The position numbers and the translations under genes were made by a program. The notes under the pieces were generated by a model. That model was not told where the DNA came from. It saw only the letters and a list, made by a program, of their open reading frames with translations, and ran no database searches. DNA of 64,000 nucleotides from Chrysaora quinquecirrha (lineage: Eukaryota > Cnidaria > Scyphozoa > Semaeostomeae > Pelagiidae): NCBI GenBank assembly GCA_014526335.1, contig JACTAT010000021.1, forward strand, positions 1,049,299 through 1,113,298. The letters are read 5' to 3'. Below are positions 27,801 to 36,300 of this stretch, one piece after another; position 1 is the first letter of the stretch; each line of letters begins with the position of its first letter.

Positions 27801-29509
27801 ATTCGAACCTGGACTGCATGACTAAAGAGCCAACGACGTTTCCAGGAAGCTATAGAGCTCATTTAATCGCCGAGTAACTCTCCAAGTCATACAGCCCAAG
27901 GCTCACCTCCCATTTGACTTTTTTTGTTTCAGCTATGTTGAGCCTTCTTCAAAACCATACATATTTGTATTTATTTATTTATTTGTATCTATTTCCCATC
28001 TATTGTGGTATGCCAATTGTTGAAAAATCTATCCTCGTGTTCGCCATTTATGAACTATGAATATATAGAGTAACTCTTCATCACCAGTAGTTAACCTATG
28101 ATCACAATATATTGGTCAAGCCTCTCCGTACCTTTTGCATTATATTAGGCTATCTCAAGTCTTCATCAGTATCGAACATGGTTATGATGCTGAATACATT
28201 ATGAATTCCAAACACTAGGAAGATTTTTCCACGAGTGGCATACCACTGTTAATGAGACTAATACCTGGACTGTATTTTCAGAGCTAAGGATAATTCAACT
28301 GAGCTTAAAAGCCCATAAGCCCCATGAAATCGTGTAGGAACTCTCCAAGTCATACAGCCCAATGCTCTTCTCCCGTTTCACTTTTTGTGTTTCAGCCACG
28401 TTGAGCCTTCTTCAGCACCATACTTATTTATATTTGTCACGAATGATGAGCAGTAGGATAGGTTTTTCCACAAGTGACATATCACAGTTAATGACACTCA
28501 AACCTGGACTGCAAGGTCCTTTAAGTATTACTAAGCTTTACTAAGCTTTATTAAGTATCTCAATGGAGTCCTGTGCATGCTTCATTAACTATATCAAATT
28601 TTGAAATTATTTCTCTCCACAGCAAAGCCAAACCTTCTATCTCATAAACTAACCAAGATCATGTTTCTATTTTTAGACGTTCCTGCTGACTACTTCATAC
28701 AGCCTAACCTTGTTCTTGAAATAACAATCAAAGTAATAACACAGATATATTCGTCATTATATCCAAGAGAATTACTCGAGTTTCTGTTTAGTTTGGTCGT
28801 TGGAAAATCAGCATCAGAACTCGAAATGGTGTTAAAAGATGCAGGGAAAAGACGCTTATTGCAGGGCTGTTTTGACTCGGAAGACAAGAAGAAAGTAGAG
28901 GAGGTAGAACGCGAATTACTGCAGAGTTTAGGCAGCGGAGACAATGTTTCTAAGACTGCAACGTTTGGGCCAGATAACTTTGTTTACGATCAAGAGCGCA
29001 TTCTTAATGGGGAATTGGAGTCTGATCTTGATACCGAGGCAAGATCTGTCGAGAAAAAGAGTTTATCTGGGAAGGAGACTGCCTCAACTGCAAAACAAGA
29101 TACCATGGAAACCATGGGGATATTTGAACAAGGAGACTCAAATATTTATATGGAAACGATAACACTTGGACACATTGCCTTAACTGAACTGCAAAATCTG
29201 TTAACATTACAAACTAACTCTTGTACTGCAATTAATAGAAATTTTGTAGTCTATATTTGGTCGAATTTAAAAGAATGGATAGCCAATCCTAAATTATTTT
29301 ATTGTAGAGAATATTTTGTTAGTTCATGCCAGATTTTAATGGGAATTTATATATTATTTTGTTTTGATGATGTTGTGATTAAAAATACTCTTAAAAAAGG
29401 ACTTGAGTTGTTCTTTAGCCGATTGGGTGGAAATAATTTTGAAGAAAATGTTCCGTATTCCGCTTTGTATAATCATCTGAGAAACATTAGAATTTTATGC
29501 GAGTTTTAA
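5489..29509 (+). CDS. THADA: THADA (Trm732-type, DUF2428) armadillo-like protein, 26 exons
   Basis: THADA/Trm732 is the partner of the FTSJ1/Trm7 methyltransferase for 2'-O-methylation of tRNA position 32; in flies it also affects the SERCA calcium pump. Exons: 5489-5579, 5824-5933, 7154-7278, 7811-7922, 8335-8413, 8684-8716, 9437-9505, 9591-9639, 10803-12627, 13228-14859, 15618-15678, 16235-16308, 16971-17093, 17773-17840, 18600-18694, 18980-19105, 19548-19676, 20480-20522, 21064-21179, 21480-21556, 22274-22692, 23385-23467, 24769-24847, 25425-25602, 26777-26917, 28677-29509. Phases agree at every junction except exon 15/16, where one base is missing (total 6770 nt). Corrected length is about 2256 residues, longer than human (about 1950). 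The diagnostic RRSAGIP motif is at about residues 1365-1371, and blocks such as LCESN/ICESN, GAFELAY and WAIRNS match the family. Exon 9 holds a duplicated segment and exon 18 ends in a GC donor. The last exon could instead start at 28622. Confidence 0.93.
6007..6212. mobile_element. hAT-like MITE with perfect 8-bp target duplication
   Basis: In THADA intron 2. The ends are CCAAGGTGGAATCCATGT and the inverse of CCAGGGTGGAATCCATGT, each followed by a CGCCGGAGA-type arm. The same octamer, CCCACACT, flanks both sides (5999-6006 and 6213-6220). Eight-base duplications with a CAGGG-type end fit the hAT group. There is no coding capacity. Confidence 0.85.
6221..7153. other. Remainder of THADA intron 2, nothing recognised
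   Basis: No conserved exon, RNA gene or clear repeat boundary was seen. ORFs here are short and lack any family resemblance. Confidence 0.5.
7279..7810. other. THADA intron 3, nothing recognised
   Basis: Unique-looking intron sequence between two in-phase exons. The open frames carry no recognisable domain. Confidence 0.5.
7940..8310 (+). repeat. 28-bp minisatellite filling THADA intron 4
   Basis: Diverged copies of a unit containing CATTAGCATCTTCATTTCA and then a variable ATACCATATT-type part run through nearly all of the 412-base intron (7923-8334). The same unit makes up TTC8 intron 14 some 43 kb away. Copies here are older and more divergent than those in TTC8. Confidence 0.85.
8750..9135 (-). 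mobile_element. Dispersed repeat, inverted relative to the copy at 35410-35640
   Basis: In THADA intron 6. The reverse complement contains TTGGCGCGAAAATT, ATTCATGTTTTTTGAAAATC and GGAAACTTTCTGCTTTC in the same order as TTGGCGCGGAAGTT, TTTCATGTTTCTTGAAAATC and GGAGCTTTCTGTTTTC in SYVN1 intron 8. The ends were not resolved. It is a shared interspersed element of unknown class. Confidence 0.6.
9841..10110. mobile_element. Harbinger-like MITE, family with GGCCCTGGCCAAAC ends
   Basis: In THADA intron 8. The left end is AAGGCCCTGGCCAAACGATC and the right end the inverse, TTTGGCCAGGGCCTT. The interior is built from small palindromes such as GTTTGACAAAC. About nine related pieces occur in the window, and the best preserved are flanked by TTA or TAA, which fits PIF/Harbinger. 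Confidence 0.8.
10140..10480 (+). mobile_element. tRNA-derived SINE (family 1)
   Basis: In THADA intron 8. It has an A-box-like TAGCTCAGTGG at about 10368 and a B-box-like GGTTCGAGTCT at about 10412, with the spacing of a tRNA head. The flanks contain GGTGCTGAAGAAGGCTCAAT and TGTGGTATGCC. It will not fold as a true tRNA because acceptor pairing is lacking. Related copies are inverted at 25140-25370 and 26930-28530. Confidence 0.75.
11170..11450 (+). repeat. Tandem duplication of about 132 bp inside THADA exon 9
   Basis: Two consecutive 44-residue segments share the order KLE-x-TTCVK-GP-AES-VSNDSK-KDRLGKT-E. They lie in a polar, probably disordered insertion that human THADA lacks. A second tiny repeat, EITDLQS twice, follows at about 12228-12262. 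These account for part of the extra length of this protein. Confidence 0.8.
12735..13016 (+). repeat. (TGAC)n / (TGGC)n microsatellite in THADA intron 9
   Basis: About 280 bases of CTGA/TGAC tetramers interrupted by a TGGC block at about 12797-12846, then TGAC again. The inner block shows a homogenised variant. The minus-strand frame gives a spurious Ser-Gln/Val-Ser polymer. The same tetramer fills much of SYVN1 intron 10. Confidence 0.95.
14909..15117. mobile_element. Short inverted-repeat element with 6-bp duplication ATCTAT
   Basis: In THADA intron 10, 50 bases after the donor. It begins GAGGCCCC and ends GGGGCCTC, with the inner arms (AGGGTATAAGGGACAT and GGATATTCTAACCCTTCC) inverse to each other. 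ATCTAT occurs immediately on both sides (14903-14908 and 15118-15123). Confidence 0.75.
15170..15450. repeat. Palindromic dispersed repeat with GACCCCGTTT start
   Basis: In THADA intron 10. It contains AGACCCCGTTTA, TTTTGGGTACGATA and the inverted-like TAGCGTACCAAAAAAGATACG. A diverged relative with GACCCCGTTTGCA and TTTTTGGGTACAC is in TTC8 intron 3 (about 43028-43270). Ends are not defined. Confidence 0.45.
15790..16192. mobile_element. TA-flanked mariner-like MITE, GTTCCTTA subfamily
   Basis: In THADA intron 11. The ends are TACACGCTTTTTTTATAAAG and the inverse CTTATAAAAAAAGCGTGTA, consistent with a TA duplication outside CACGC. The octamer GTTCCTTA recurs about five times in the interior. 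Four or more relatives occur in the window with other versions of the octamer. Confidence 0.8.
16360..16745. mobile_element. Truncated copy of the 412-bp element seen intact at 53492-53903
   Basis: In THADA intron 12. It shares CCTGGTACCGGCCACAAAAT, CCAATCAAATTGCGAATA and GGCCGATACCAGGGTCGAAT with the intact copy, in opposite orientation. The right terminus is lost near 16745, so no duplication can be read. Confidence 0.75.
17094..17772. other. THADA intron 13, nothing recognised
   Basis: No repeat boundary, RNA gene or exon was recognised. The next exon (17773-17840) begins after a TTATAG acceptor and restores the WAIRNS block. Confidence 0.5.
18370..18510 (+). repeat. (GAT)n microsatellite, THADA intron 14
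   Basis: GATGAT/GACGAT triplets run for about 140 bases. The open frame through it (Asp/Met-rich) is an artefact of the repeat. Confidence 0.95.
18736..18935 (+). repeat. (GAT)n microsatellite making up most of THADA intron 15
   Basis: About 200 of the 285 intron bases are GAT/GAA-type triplets. The flanking exons are real and in phase apart from the one-base problem at exon 16. Confidence 0.95.
19722..20050 (+). mobile_element. tRNA-derived SINE (family 3)
   Basis: In THADA intron 17. The head has TAGCGTATTGGTTAGCAC (A box) and the perfect B box GGTTCAAATCC at about 19780. The 3' part ends with GGCGCTTTGATATATATGCA and AACTGCCA, a tail of the type shared with LINE partners in many animals. 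There is no tRNA-like acceptor pairing, so it is not a tRNA gene. Confidence 0.75.
20560..21003. mobile_element. Harbinger-like MITE copy interrupted by a SINE
   Basis: In THADA intron 18. Pieces with TTTGTCAAACATCTG and TTTGACAGTTTG lie at 20560-20650 and again at 20930-21003. Between them sits the SINE at 20654-20915. The simplest reading is a SINE inserted into an older MITE copy. Confidence 0.6.
20654..20915 (+). mobile_element. tRNA-Leu/Ser-like SINE (family 2) with (TTGC)n tail
   Basis: The head GTGGCCGTGTGGTCAAGGCG resembles a Leu/Ser tRNA 5' half, followed by a degenerate B box (GTCGTTGAATCGACTC). The body contains CACAAGCTGCAAGTCCACAT and TAGCTGCCAGAACCC. The 3' end reads ACAAATAAAGATTGCTTGCT, a TTGC tail. 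Copies: 34037-34257 and 54930-55105 (minus), and a diverged one near 31605-31800. Confidence 0.8.
21828..22098. mobile_element. Harbinger-like MITE, GGCCCTGGCCAAAC family
   Basis: In THADA intron 20. The left flank TTA is followed by GGCCCTGGCCAAACAATC; the right end is a decayed GTTTGGTCGGAGCC followed by TTA. Three-base TTA flanks fit Harbinger. Confidence 0.75.
23020..23235. mobile_element. MITE with TAGACTTACTACA-type ends
   Basis: In THADA intron 21. It shares GCTGCCAGCCCCAAACACAA, TGAGCTGCCGCC and CTACGAATTGTGTAATAAGT with two adjacent copies in TTC8 intron 9 (47031-47365). The termini there are inverse to each other. Confidence 0.65.
23611..24102. mobile_element. TA-flanked mariner-like MITE, GTTGCTTA subfamily
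   Basis: In THADA intron 22. It begins TACACGCAGTTTTTTTATAA and ends with the inverse, TTATAAAAAAACTGCGTGTA. The octamer here is GTTGCTTA throughout, about seven times. An exon-like frame at 24182-24228 just beyond it was rejected on phase. Confidence 0.8.
25140..25370 (-). mobile_element. tRNA-derived SINE (family 1), inverted
   Basis: In THADA intron 23. The inverse of the head (GACTGCATGATCAGAGAGCC, then ACTGAGCTAAAGAGC) and the flanks CACAAGTGGCATACGG and GAGCCTTCTTCAGCACCATA match the copy at 10140-10480. Confidence 0.75.
25880..25990 (-). ncRNA. Hammerhead-ribozyme-like motif within a dispersed repeat (candidate)
   Basis: In THADA intron 24. On the minus strand, 25968 to 25927 reads, in order: CAUACU (helix I), CUGAGGA (matches the CUGANGA core), a nine-base stem-loop II GUGUCAGAU, GAA, AAAA-GC-UUUU (helix III), A (cleavage base after U), then AGUAUG (helix I partner, six perfect pairs). 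All invariant core positions of the hammerhead are present, but stem II is very short and the helix III loop is only two bases. Related, more decayed copies are near 62042-62083 and 59260-59383. Activity is not shown by sequence alone. Confidence 0.4.
26930..28530 (-). mobile_element. Tandem array of SINE family 1 copies, about 690-bp period
   Basis: Fills THADA intron 25. Inverted tRNA-like heads occur near 27110-27180, 27565-27640, 27800-27870, 28260-28330 and 28498-28530, alternating between two types. The segment starting near 27240 repeats near 27930 with high identity (both contain TATTTCCCATCTATTGTGGT and AGTAGTTAACCTATGATCAC), so a SINE dimer was duplicated in tandem. Confidence 0.75.
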
Positions 29510-30373
29510 TTGAATTATAAAATCTGTTAACTTTAAATAAATTATTACTGTATGTACTTAAGATCTGAATATTTTTTCTTGAGTTTCAATCAACCTTCTT
29601 ATGTTCCAGTCTGTGTTCGGTTCTTTGTTCCTGTTGCTGTTCAAAGGTCCCGGTCCCCGTTCCTTTTACTGTTCAAAGGTCCCGGTTCCCCATTTTCTGG
29701 AAATCATCAAAACGAGGCGGCTCATGCACGACGTGTCTCCTCGGGCAGCTCCCAACCGACAAGGGGGTTGCTCCTCTTGGTACTGGTTCATGATCCTAGC
29801 GCAAATACTCAAAGTAGGCAGTTTTTATAGAGCTAAAACTAAAATTTTATGATTTTTGGTTGAATAATACATTTCAAAATATTTTTCTGTATATTTTGCG
29901 TGCTATATTATATCGTATATTTTGTCCCATGTTTTGTAACGATGAAGAAAAGTTTTCGACGGCGCCCCCCGATTTTGATGGAGTTGCGTAGGAAAACAAA
30001 AGGTCGGATCATCAGTTCCATCTGTTTGGTTGCCTCTGAGAAGTGAAACGGAAAATCTAGGTTGATTTATCTTGAAGTTTTCTTGCGAAAATCGAGAAGT
30101 TTTTGTAAAGAACAACTAACAATTGTAAATTCTCTGGGAAGCTGCATGTTGGTGGCGCAGTTTCATGAAACTTGAGTGAATACTTGACCGGAAGTTTTAT
30201 ACTCAGCCATTTTTAATCTTCCGCCAAGGACTTAGGCCCATCTGTCTTGGCCTAAATGTTAGGCTAAAAAGTAAGGCCAGCGCTTACAGCAAGTCCAGTC
30301 ATTGAACGCTTTGAATTTGCAGTAAATTTCAGATATTTTGGCAACTCAGAGATTTGAAGTTACTAATTGAAAG
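29510..30373. promoter_or_regulatory. Intergenic region THADA to SYVN1
   Basis: It holds the THADA 3' end, with an AATAAA signal at 29536-29541 only 27 bases after the stop, and then the SYVN1 promoter and 5' UTR. A small duplication (GTTCAAAGGTCCCGG twice at about 29638-29690) is visible. No gene was recognised. Confidence 0.6.
29536..29541 (+). terminator. Poly(A) signal AATAAA of THADA
   Basis: A canonical hexamer soon after the THADA stop codon, in an AT-rich 3' UTR. Confidence 0.7.
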
Positions 30374-33300
30374 ATGAGAGAATTATTGGTGACTTTGGCA
30401 AGCGCTCTGTTGACGTCAGCTGCTGTTGGAAATGCTTTTATTCAGAAGAAACAGTTCTTCCCGGCTGTGGTGTACATCACAAAGTCAAACCCAAGCATGG
30501 CGGTAAGTATGTTCAAATGCAGAAAGGGTTCATCTTAAAAGCAGATGGTAATGTGATAGCCTAGATTTCTATTTCTTGGACAACACAGCCCACTACAATC
30601 CAACAGTATCCACCAGTCCAGGAAAAGGTCCCAGTCAGAAACATGCAAGTTTTGGCCTACGCATAGTTGCGACAAAATTGAAAAAACAATAGATTAATTA
30701 ACATAACAATAGGTCAAACAATAGGAGAGGTGCGAGCGTAGTTGCGAGTGCGAGCATGTTTTACAACCAGGCTGTCAGGTAACTTGATCAGGGAGCAGTT
30801 CCTCAGTAAGTAAGGGCCTGTTTACATGGAGGCGCGCCAGCCCAGTTAGCAAGCTGGCTCGGCCAAGCGAGATCTGACAGAATAATAAATTCTTTTGTTT
30901 GTGAATCTTGGGTTTACATGAACGATCACCCAGCCCGGTGAGGTGAGATCCATCATCAAAGGACACGAATCCCACCTGGCCGAAATTTGCAGGAGCAAAA
31001 GAATCTTTTGTTTGTTCACTTTGCGTTTATATGGAGAGCAGTCCAGCCCGGTCAGGCGAGGTGATATTTTGACAGGAAAGAATGGAAAAGCAAGGCTAGC
31101 TTGGCTAACCGGGCTGGAAAATTTATCCATGTAAACACTCTGAAAAAGGATGTTGCCTAACCGAGCCAGCTTGGCTAATTGGGATGACCAGCCTTCATGT
31201 TAACAAGCCCTAAGAAGCAGTTCTTCTGGTGGGTAGCAAATTTGTTTCCTGATTGGGAAACTGCTTCCCGGTTGAGGAACTGTTACCTGATTGGGACCTT
31301 CTCCCAGGACTGCCTGTTTCCAGGGATGGAAACTTTGTTGTGTGCCAGACTGAAAATTTTAAAAACCAAGCATGGAATTCTATTGTTGCAATTGTTTTAC
31401 AAACGATATGGGTATTGTTTACATTGTTTTGGCCAAGATTGTGTTCTGACGTGGGTTATGTGCACTAAAGATTTTGGCTAAAATGATTCAAACAGGATCC
31501 TGATGTTTGAAAAATAATCGCCTTTGGTGTGGGGTTTGCAAAAATTCCAGTCGCCTGTTAGTATAGCTCAGCTGCCAACTTCCAAGTAAGGTCATCATGT
31601 GGTCATTTCAAATTGGTCCAGCCTCGTGGTCAAGTTGGCCTAGTCCTAAGCTGGTGCACATTGGTGTAAATGTCAGTGGCAGAGTTGAATATGGCATGAC
31701 TGCCTGACTTCATAGTGGGCTGGCTTGTCCTGGTACTTGTTTACCAACCTTTGAAGAATGGACAGCTGAGTTGTCTATAGACTTGTTGACAATGATTATA
31801 GTCAGATTTAAACCCATTACCTCTCAACCCTGGATGGAATGTCTAATCTAAGCTTATTGCTAGGGTTTCCCTCTAACTGTTCTTTGCCAGCCAACTAGTT
31901 AGTAAGATAATAAACTGATGAATATTCTATTTTCTAAATTCATTCCTATCCCTTCTCAGGTTTTCTATATTCAAGCATTTGTTATAGTAATGCTTCTTGG
32001 CAAACTGATGAGGAAAATCTTCTTTGGGCAGCTCAGAGCTTCAGAAATGGAGGTTAGTATATCATATTCATTTTGTACCTTATTCATATCAAGACTGTGC
32101 CAGTATTGTGTAGATGCAAGGCCAAAACAGTATAGTTTTGTAGTACCGTATTTGTCTCATACCCACATTGTGTAAACAGTGTCTATGTAATGTTGCATTA
32201 CACAACAAAGAATACCAGGTAACTCATGCTCAAGTTACATTCATTGCCCCCATCATTCATTGTTCAGAGATGTCTTTTTTGTATTTTCTTCAATAACTGA
32301 TGTGTTTGTTTTTTATGATTTTAAATGTTTGTCCTCTTTATATAGCATCTGATGGAACGATCTTGGTATGCCGTCACAGAAACATGTCTGGCATTTACTG
32401 TCTTCAGGGATGATTTCAGTCCAAAATTTGTAGCATTGTTTACATTGTTACTCTTTTTGAAAGCTTTTCATTGGTTGGCTGAGGATAGAATTGACTATGT
32501 ATGTGTTTTTGTTTTATTTTGGATTTTTAAACCACCATCATCATCACCACAATCATGATCCTGATCTTGATGATCATTGTCATCATCATCATTGTCATCA
32601 TCATCATCATCATTGTAATCAACATCATCATCATCATCATCATCATTAACACCATCATCTTCATTTTTATCACTAATCATCACAATCATCATTATCATCT
32701 CAATCATTACAATCATAATCATGATCATCATTATTGTAATCAACACCATCATCATCTTCCTCTTCATTGTTATTACATTGTCATCATAATCTTCGTAATC
32801 ATCACAATCCTGATCCTCATCATCATCATCATTATCAACATCATCTTCATAATAATAATAATCATCATCATTGCAATCAACATCATCTTTATCAACATCA
32901 CAATCAACATCATGACCATCATCATCATAATCATCATCATATCAATCGTGATCACCATCATGATCATCATCATTGATCATCATCATTATCATTAGCATAA
33001 TCAACATCATCTTCATGGTCAAAATATAAATCATCGTAATCAACTTCACTATGTTCGTAATCATCGTAAATCATTGTAATCAACATCACTATGTTCTTCT
33101 CATTGTAATCATTCATCTAGTAATGGAAACTGACTCAACCATTGAATTGATATGTTCTCTTTCAGATGGAAAGAAGTCCGATAATTACTTTGAAATTTCA
33201 TATAAGAGCTATATGTAAGCGTCTAGCATCATTACACATTTTCTAAAATTTGTGCAACTTTCAATATGCCTTTATCTATTTTAAGCTTGTATAGCCTAAT

Positions 33301-36300
33301 AGAAAATGCTCCAGATTCTTTCAAACGGAGGCCTGTCTTTTCGCTAGCAGAATTCAAATTTTTGCTTGATTTAAAATTATATTATAGATTATATTCTTCT
33401 CTCAAACTAGCATTACTTCTTTTCCTTGGTATGATCGATGCTGTATTGATCCATCATGCATTTCGAAGCACAGTCCAGCAAGGTGCAACAGTACAACTTG
33501 TCTTTGGTTTCGAGGTTTGTCAGCTTCATCTTGTTAAGTTATATTAGTTCGATTTAGCCCGATCGAGGGACATTTCACTCTTCGAAAAGGCGTACGAAAT
33601 TTCTATTAAAACAAAAGGATTTTCAAGGGGTTTCCATTAAAACAATAGGACTTCTAGCAAAGGTGTACGAGATTTACAAGGATTGAATTACCCCTCGACC
33701 CTGACCCCTCTCGAGCCCTGGCAAAAATACTCTATTTTCAAGACAAGGAATCGAGTTAAAAATCGACTTGTTTGGCCTCCTTGTCAAGCGAGTCGTATGG
33801 CGTCGAATGATGCTGAATAAAGTTTGATCTGGATAAAAAAAGTCGAATGAAAAAGGTGTTGTCGATTGAAAAGCGAATCTTTTGGCCACCTTGTTGAGTG
33901 AGTCAGATGTCTTTCCGTGGGAAGTTGCAGAGGGAAGCCAACGTGGGGTGAAAAGATTGAGTGGAAAATCGAGCGAAAATCAAATCGTTTTGCCACATGC
34001 TCGATTTTGACTCGATTTTGAAATCAAATGTCGAGAGAAAGATTTGGGTTCTGGCAGCTATGCAGCTGATGTGGACCTGCAGCTTGTGCCCCAAGACTGA
34101 CATTCTAGAACGAATACCCTGGGTACTGATTTACTGACCTCGGAAGGATGTACAGCTGAGTTGACTGTAGGCTTGCGGAATGTGATCTCGACGATATTTG
34201 AACCAACGACCTCACGATCTTGAGCCAAACGCCTTGATCACTCAGCCACACCACCTGATAAAATCGTAAGGCCTGAAAACGACCTTATTTGTTTTATTTC
34301 AGTATGGCATTTTGTTAACAATGGTTGTAACAACACTAATGAAATACGTCTTGCACACTGTCGACCTTCAAAGAGAAACTCCATGGGAAAATAAATCTGT
34401 TTATTTGCTATACACTGAACTCATAACAGGTAATTTTCTTGTTTTCATCTGTTGATTTTCGAGGGCTGAGTTTACCCAAATAATTTTTGTTTGGTGCGTT
34501 TGAATGGGACCAGTAGAGGCTGTCCTTTTTTTTATTTAGGATTTTCAAGGGGAATGATGGGATAATTGCCTTGGTTACGGGATAAGGGAATTCAATTGCT
34601 CTTTCTGGGAGAAGAGTTTGAGGCTGCACGCAGGCTAGTGTTTCTGCAGAGAAGTCAAATAATACCTGTTGTTTTTTTATTATGCTATCAACCAATCACT
34701 GAATTCTTGTTGTTTTCAGGTTTCTTCAAAACAATACTCTACATTGTATTCGTCATCATAATGATCAAAATACACACATTCCCGTTATTTGCTATCAGAC
34801 CAATGTATTTAACACTTAGGTAAGCTTTTTCTCAACTGCATTCACCTCAACTTGCCTCGACTCGGCTTGAACTGATATTGAACTTGACTTGACTTGACTT
34901 GACTTGACTTGACTTGACTTGACTTAGCTTGACTTGACTTTGCTTGACTTGACTTACTTGACTTGACTTGACTTGACTTGATTTGACGTGACGTGGCGTA
35001 ACGTGACTTGAACAGACGTGACGTGACGTGACGTAACTCGACTCGACTCGACTCCATTCGGCCCTACCATGTTAGATTATAAGAATTTGTTCATCAAATG
35101 AATTATTATGCATTCCTCTTTGTTCCAACTCCAGACCCTGAAATACTTCTAAGATCCATCCATGAACACTTCATGTCATTTTTCAGAGCATTCAAGAAGT
35201 CAGTATCAGATGTTGTTCTGTCAAGACGTGCCATTGCCTACATGAATACATTGTAAGTAACAAATAAGAACTATAAGTATTTCTAGCCACGTTAGAAGCC
35301 TTTTTCGATAAGAGTACTTTACCTTATCTAAACGGCAGATTTTGGAGCTCTCCAAAACCTTCTGTCATTGAGAGCAGAAGGTTTCTGAGACTTTTGAAAG
35401 ATTCACGGTTTGAAGTTCGAAACTTCGAAAGAGACTTCCATTTTACCAGTTGCCAGGATACATTCCACGGATGGGTCTGGCGACGAAGCAAGTAAGAATT
35501 TTGGCGCGGAAGTTTTCAGACTTCCAGATTTCATGTTTCTTGAAAATCATGACCTTTGTTTTTGGGAGCTTTCTGTTTTCAAAATTCAGAATTTAAGAAG
35601 AACACGGCCTAACAGTATGCCTTTATATTGTATTGCTGGACCGATTGTGTCTATTGTTACTAGATCATCTTTTTAGTTGAAAAATCTCTTTTTAAGCCCT
35701 AGCCAAACGATCAAAAATTGTTTATCAAACAATCGAAATTTTGTTTGAATGTTTGGCCACGTCACAAAACATATTGCTTGGCAAGCATAAATAAGCCGAA
35801 TGCGTGGCGGAATGTTTTAGAAAAACTTCATAAACAATTGCCAAGCAAGAATGTTTGACCAGCAGTATTTTGTGACGTGGCCAAAGGGGAAAACACTTTC
35901 TTGACTAGCAAATTTCAAATGTTTGGCAAACATTTTTAACCGTTTGCCAGGGCCTTGTGTTAGTTGATGAAGCAAACACGACACATTTTTAATGATTGAT
36001 AATTTTCGACCATATATGAAAAGAGGGCTGCCCATTTGTATGATTAAGTTATCTGAAATGGACGCAGATTTAGAGATAAAAATTGGTTTGCTCTGGCCCA
36101 ATTTCATGTTTTGACGGTCTTTGTGTCTTTCTAGATATGCTGACGCTACGGAGGAGGAATTAAGCCAACTGGACAATGTCTGTATCATTTGTCGAGATGA
36201 AATGACGTCGGGTAAAAAACTACCATGTAAACACGTGTTTCATGCTCATTGTCTTCGTTCGTGGTTTCAAAGACAGCAGTCATGCCCCACGTGTAGAATG

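Noticed and set aside
28622..28676. Longer form of the last THADA exon
   Set aside because: It is in frame and cannot be excluded, but the acceptor at 28676 aligns better with the family, so the shorter exon was preferred.
32495..32995. Asp/Met- and Ile-rich ORFs on both strands
   Set aside because: They come from the CAT/AAT repeat of SYVN1 intron 3.
33266..33410. Upstream part of the ORF leading into SYVN1 exon 5
   Set aside because: It is intron; the CTAG acceptor at 33410 and phase with exon 4 place the exon start at 33411.
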